Source: Terriglobus sp. TAA 43 (GTDB lineage Bacteria > Acidobacteriota > Terriglobia > Terriglobales > Acidobacteriaceae). Taken from it: a DNA stretch of 64,000 nt. Below are positions 61,769 to 64,000 of the stretch, piece after piece (the stretch's first letter is position 1; each line of letters opens with the position of its first letter). A program made the translations under genes and the position numbers. The DNA is taken from positions 670,030 to 734,029 of the forward strand of contig NZ_JUGR01000002.1 in the NCBI RefSeq assembly GCF_000800015.1, in the 5' to 3' direction. The notes under the pieces are model-generated. The model searched no databases. It had not been told where the DNA came from and saw only the letters and a list, made by a program, of their open reading frames with translations.

Positions 61769-62497
61769 CTAGGCGCGCTTGTGACGACGCTTATGTCCGG
61801 AAGCATGCGGGGAATACGTCCACTTGCGGACCGGGCCCGTATCAACATGCACGAACTGACTCTTCGGGTAGTAACCGACGCCACCCGCGTCCAGCGATAA
61901 GGCTGCATCGCGGAGACGCGCAGCCGGAACACCCTCCACGCGCATATCGACGGCCTTCGCTTCAATGTGCTGCGAGTGCTCCGCTGCATTGGTTGTTCCG
62001 CTGGCGCGCAGCGCGTCGTTCGTTTCCTGCGAGCGATACGCAGAAAGCACGCTGATCACGCCACCGCCCTTGCCCACCTTTGCCATCAACGTGTGCAGAA
62101 CGTCAAAGGTGCGCGGATCAAACGTTGTGACTTCCTGGTTGTGGCTGTCACGGAGAAAGTGGTTGAGCTTGTCCAGCGCTTCAGGGATATAGGTGTCGCC
62201 TACGCGATACACCACGTCGATCATCTCGCCGCCCTGGTGAGCAAACTTCAGTTCGTACTTCTGGCCTTCGGAAGGCGTCGTCACTTCGTCGCCCTCAATG
62301 GGGAGCAGCCCGAGGCCTGGCAGGGTGGCATTCACGAAAGCGTGAGCCACAGCGCGGATGCGCGGGTGCTTACGGACTTCAAACTTGCGCGCACAGGCGG
62401 AAGGAGCGGTCATGCCGAGCGCCAAAAGCACGCCGAAAGCGGTAACTGTACGAGCAGACACAAAGCCGAGATTTAACGAAGAGAAGCGCAGTGGCAC
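61769..62497 (-). CDS. DUF882/YcbK-like M15-type peptidase domain protein
   Basis: 242 residues. A membrane-spanning signal (about 14-36, ending PSACA) precedes a DUF882 domain. The zinc ligands of the M15 type are visible: His177 in EHSQHIEAKAVDMRV, Asp184 in the same motif, and His217 in SQFVHVDTG. The GGVGYYPKSQFVHVDTGPVRKW block is typical of YcbK. The family is related to D,D-carboxypeptidases, and probably trims peptidoglycan cross-bridges. The tail is basic and rich in histidine (SPHASGHKRRHKRA). It is divergent from nothing: tuf, GH92 and it share one strand. Confidence 0.88.
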   Translation of the reverse strand: MPLRFSSLNLGFVSARTVTAFGVLLALGMTAPSACARKFEVRKHPRIRAVAHAFVNATLPGLGLLPIEGDEVTTPSEGQKYELKFAHQGGEMIDVVYRVGDTYIPEALDKLNHFLRDSHNQEVTTFDPRTFDVLHTLMAKVGKGGGVISVLSAYRSQETNDALRASGTTNAAEHSQHIEAKAVDMRVEGVPAARLRDAALSLDAGGVGYYPKSQFVHVDTGPVRKWTYSPHASGHKRRHKRA

Positions 62498-62703
62498 AGC
62501 GACGGAAGCTCCTGGGTTCGATTCGCGGCGCCGACGTGGTGATCATCTTCGTTGGGTCCGGCAGCACCGGAGGCATACGAACCAATCAGCAAACTCAGCC
62601 CTAGGTTTCCATAGTAGGCAATAGGTGATCCTGACGCAACACTTGTGCCGAAAATTGCATCGTGCTAGCCCGAATCGGGAATGGTTCACTTCAGGCAAAG
62701 CAA

Positions 62704-62729
62704 GAGGGCCAGCCTTTCGGCTGACCCTT
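62704..62729 (-). terminator. Imperfect hairpin downstream of tuf
   Basis: GGGCCAGCC pairs with GGCTGACCC around a TTTC loop with one mismatch, about 70 bases after the tuf stop. The 301-base gap (62498-62798) also contains the double-hairpin repeat and no gene. Confidence 0.5.
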
Positions 62730-62760
62730 CTTGTGTTGATATCTTCTGCCGATCCCGAAC

Positions 62761-62798
62761 ACACATCGCGAAGCGATGTCGAGAACGGCACGAAGTGC
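62761..62798 (-). repeat. Double-hairpin repeat, copy after tuf
   Basis: Hairpin 1 ACATCGC-GAA-GCGATGT (62763-62779) and hairpin 2 GCAC-GAA-GTGC (62788-62798), ending right at the tuf stop. It matches the rpmD copy base for base over most of its length (CACACATCGCGAAGCGATGT then CGAGAA). Confidence 0.8.
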
Positions 62799-63986
62799 TT
62801 ACTTAACGATTTCTGAGATAGCGCCAGCGCCTACGGTACGTCCACCCTCACGGATGGCGAAGCGCAGACCCTTTTCCATAGCAACCGGTGTGTGCAGCGT
62901 GATCTCGAGAGCCACGTTGTCGCCTGGCATCACCATCTCGGTGCCTTCCGGCAGCTTTGCCGAACCCGTTACGTCCGTCGTACGGAAGTAGAACTGGGGA
63001 CGGTAGCCGTTGAAGAACGGGGTGTGACGGCCGCCTTCTTCCTTCGACAGAACGTACACTTCGCCCTTGAACACGGTGTGCGGCGTGATCGATCCCGGCT
63101 TCGCCAGAACCATGCCGCGCTCCACGTCGTCCTTCGCCGTACCACGCAGCAACAGACCTGCGTTGTCGCCAGCAAGACCTTCGTCCAGCTGCTTCTTGAA
63201 CATTTCAACGCCGGTCACGGTCGTCGCCTGCGTATCGCGGAAGCCCACGATCTGTGCCGGCTCGCCAACCTTGATGCGACCACGCTCGATACGGCCCGTC
63301 ACTACAGTTCCACGGCCCGAGATCGAGAAGATGTCTTCGATCGGCATCAGGAACGGCAGGTCGACCAGACGGTCAGGCTGCGGAACGTTGTCGTCCACGG
63401 CCTGCATCAACTCGTCGATCTTTGCTTCCCACTGAGCTTCGCCGTTCAGCGCGCCCAGAGCCGAGCCACGGATGACAGGAACGTCATCGCCAGGGAACTC
63501 GTACTTGCTGAGCAGTTCACGAACTTCCATCTCGACCAGGTCGATCAGTTCGGGATCTTCCACAGCATCGCACTTGTTCAGGAACACAACGATGTACGGC
63601 ACGCCAACCTGACGAGCGAGCAGAACGTGCTCCTTCGTCTGGGGCATCGGGCCGTCGGTCGCTGCAACCACCAGGATCGCGCCGTCCATCTGCGCTGCGC
63701 CCGTGATCATGTTCTTGATGTAGTCAGCGTGGCCCGGGCAGTCAACGTGTGCATAGTGACGGTTCGCCGTCTCGTACTCCACGTGCGAGGTCGAGATCGT
63801 GATACCACGCTCGCGCTCTTCCGGTGCGTTATCAATCGTGTCAAACGAACGGAAGCTGTTCTTCGGGTTGTGCTTCGAAAGAACCTTCGTGATCGCCGCT
63901 GTCAACGTCGTCTTGCCGTGATCGATATGACCAATCGTGCCAACGTTTACGTGAGGCTTACTACGGTCAAATTTTTCCTTCGCCAT
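62799..63986 (-). CDS. tuf: Elongation factor Tu
   Basis: 395 residues. GTPase motifs are all present: GHIDHGKT at 19-26, DCPGH at 82-86 and NKCD at 137-140. The three domains have standard length. It brings aminoacyl-tRNA to the ribosome. GGAGCAAGAGAG lies just upstream, at the window edge, where fusA is expected. In the classic str array rpsJ follows tuf directly; here GH92 and DUF882 lie between them. Confidence 0.98.
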   Translation of the reverse strand: MAKEKFDRSKPHVNVGTIGHIDHGKTTLTAAITKVLSKHNPKNSFRSFDTIDNAPEERERGITISTSHVEYETANRHYAHVDCPGHADYIKNMITGAAQMDGAILVVAATDGPMPQTKEHVLLARQVGVPYIVVFLNKCDAVEDPELIDLVEMEVRELLSKYEFPGDDVPVIRGSALGALNGEAQWEAKIDELMQAVDDNVPQPDRLVDLPFLMPIEDIFSISGRGTVVTGRIERGRIKVGEPAQIVGFRDTQATTVTGVEMFKKQLDEGLAGDNAGLLLRGTAKDDVERGMVLAKPGSITPHTVFKGEVYVLSKEEGGRHTPFFNGYRPQFYFRTTDVTGSAKLPEGTEMVMPGDNVALEITLHTPVAMEKGLRFAIREGGRTVGAGAISEIVK

Positions 63987-64000
63987 TGCTCTCTTGCTCC

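Overview
The window reads as a chromosomal segment of an acidobacterium of the Terriglobales/Acidobacteriaceae type (relatives of Terriglobus, Granulicella, Edaphobacter). The evidence is a TIGR03435 soil-Acidobacteria protein, an Oar-like TonB receptor with an N-terminal carboxypeptidase-regulatory domain, secreted GH79 and GH92 enzymes with Tat or Sec signals, moderately high GC, and the divided order of the ribosomal genes. The genus is inferred from gene content only. No rRNA, tRNA, CRISPR array or recognisable transposase was found.

Layout. (1) 1-6.7 kb, minus strand: an operon of DUF4350, DUF4129 and a multi-TM protein, then an M1 aminopeptidase and a secreted unknown. (2) 6.9-22.2 kb, mixed strands, mostly envelope and secreted proteins: bactofilin, thioredoxin reductase, a heparanase-like GH79, NIPSNAP protein, S1/P1 nuclease, two tandem small secreted paralogues, an SPFH-like protein, a large TonB-dependent receptor, a glutathione peroxidase, a parallel beta-helix protein and a DUF1080 protein. 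Convergent pairs are separated by strong hairpin terminators. (3) 22.2-23.7 kb, plus strand: a two-gene low-GC island encoding a cGAS/DncV-like nucleotidyltransferase and a two-TM SLATT-like effector. This is a compact CBASS-type antiphage system, wedged between DUF1080 and rpoC. (4) 23.8-35.6 kb, minus strand: rplA-rplJ-rplL-rpoB-rpoC with a good promoter before rplA; rplK is not adjacent. (5) 35.8-37.0 kb: two convergent, overlapping VanZ-like genes. (6) 37.1-48.9 kb, minus strand: rplX to rplQ, including secY, adk, map, infA, rpmJ, rpoA. (7) 49.0-52.3 kb: an insertion of accessory genes (two small proteins, TIGR03435, a TIGR03435 remnant, a small membrane protein, a BKACE-like enzyme, a BLUF photoreceptor) that splits the spc operon between rplN and rplX. 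(8) 52.4-59.0 kb, minus strand: rpsJ to rplN. (9) 59.3-62.5 kb: GH92 and a DUF882 peptidase-like protein, between tuf and rpsJ. (10) 62.8-64.0 kb: tuf.

The ribosomal and RNA polymerase genes form the translation/transcription core. They are one ancestral str-S10-spc-alpha array that has been opened at two points. A hairpin and a good promoter flank the split at rplN/rplX, so the downstream half is probably transcribed on its own. Many ribosomal stop codons are followed closely by perfect stem-loops without U-tracts. Four of these stops (tuf, rpmD, rpsH, rpsN) carry the same double-hairpin repeat. RpoB carries an extra segment with eight cysteines. The most notable accessory items are the CBASS island, the double-hairpin repeat and the RpoB cysteine module.
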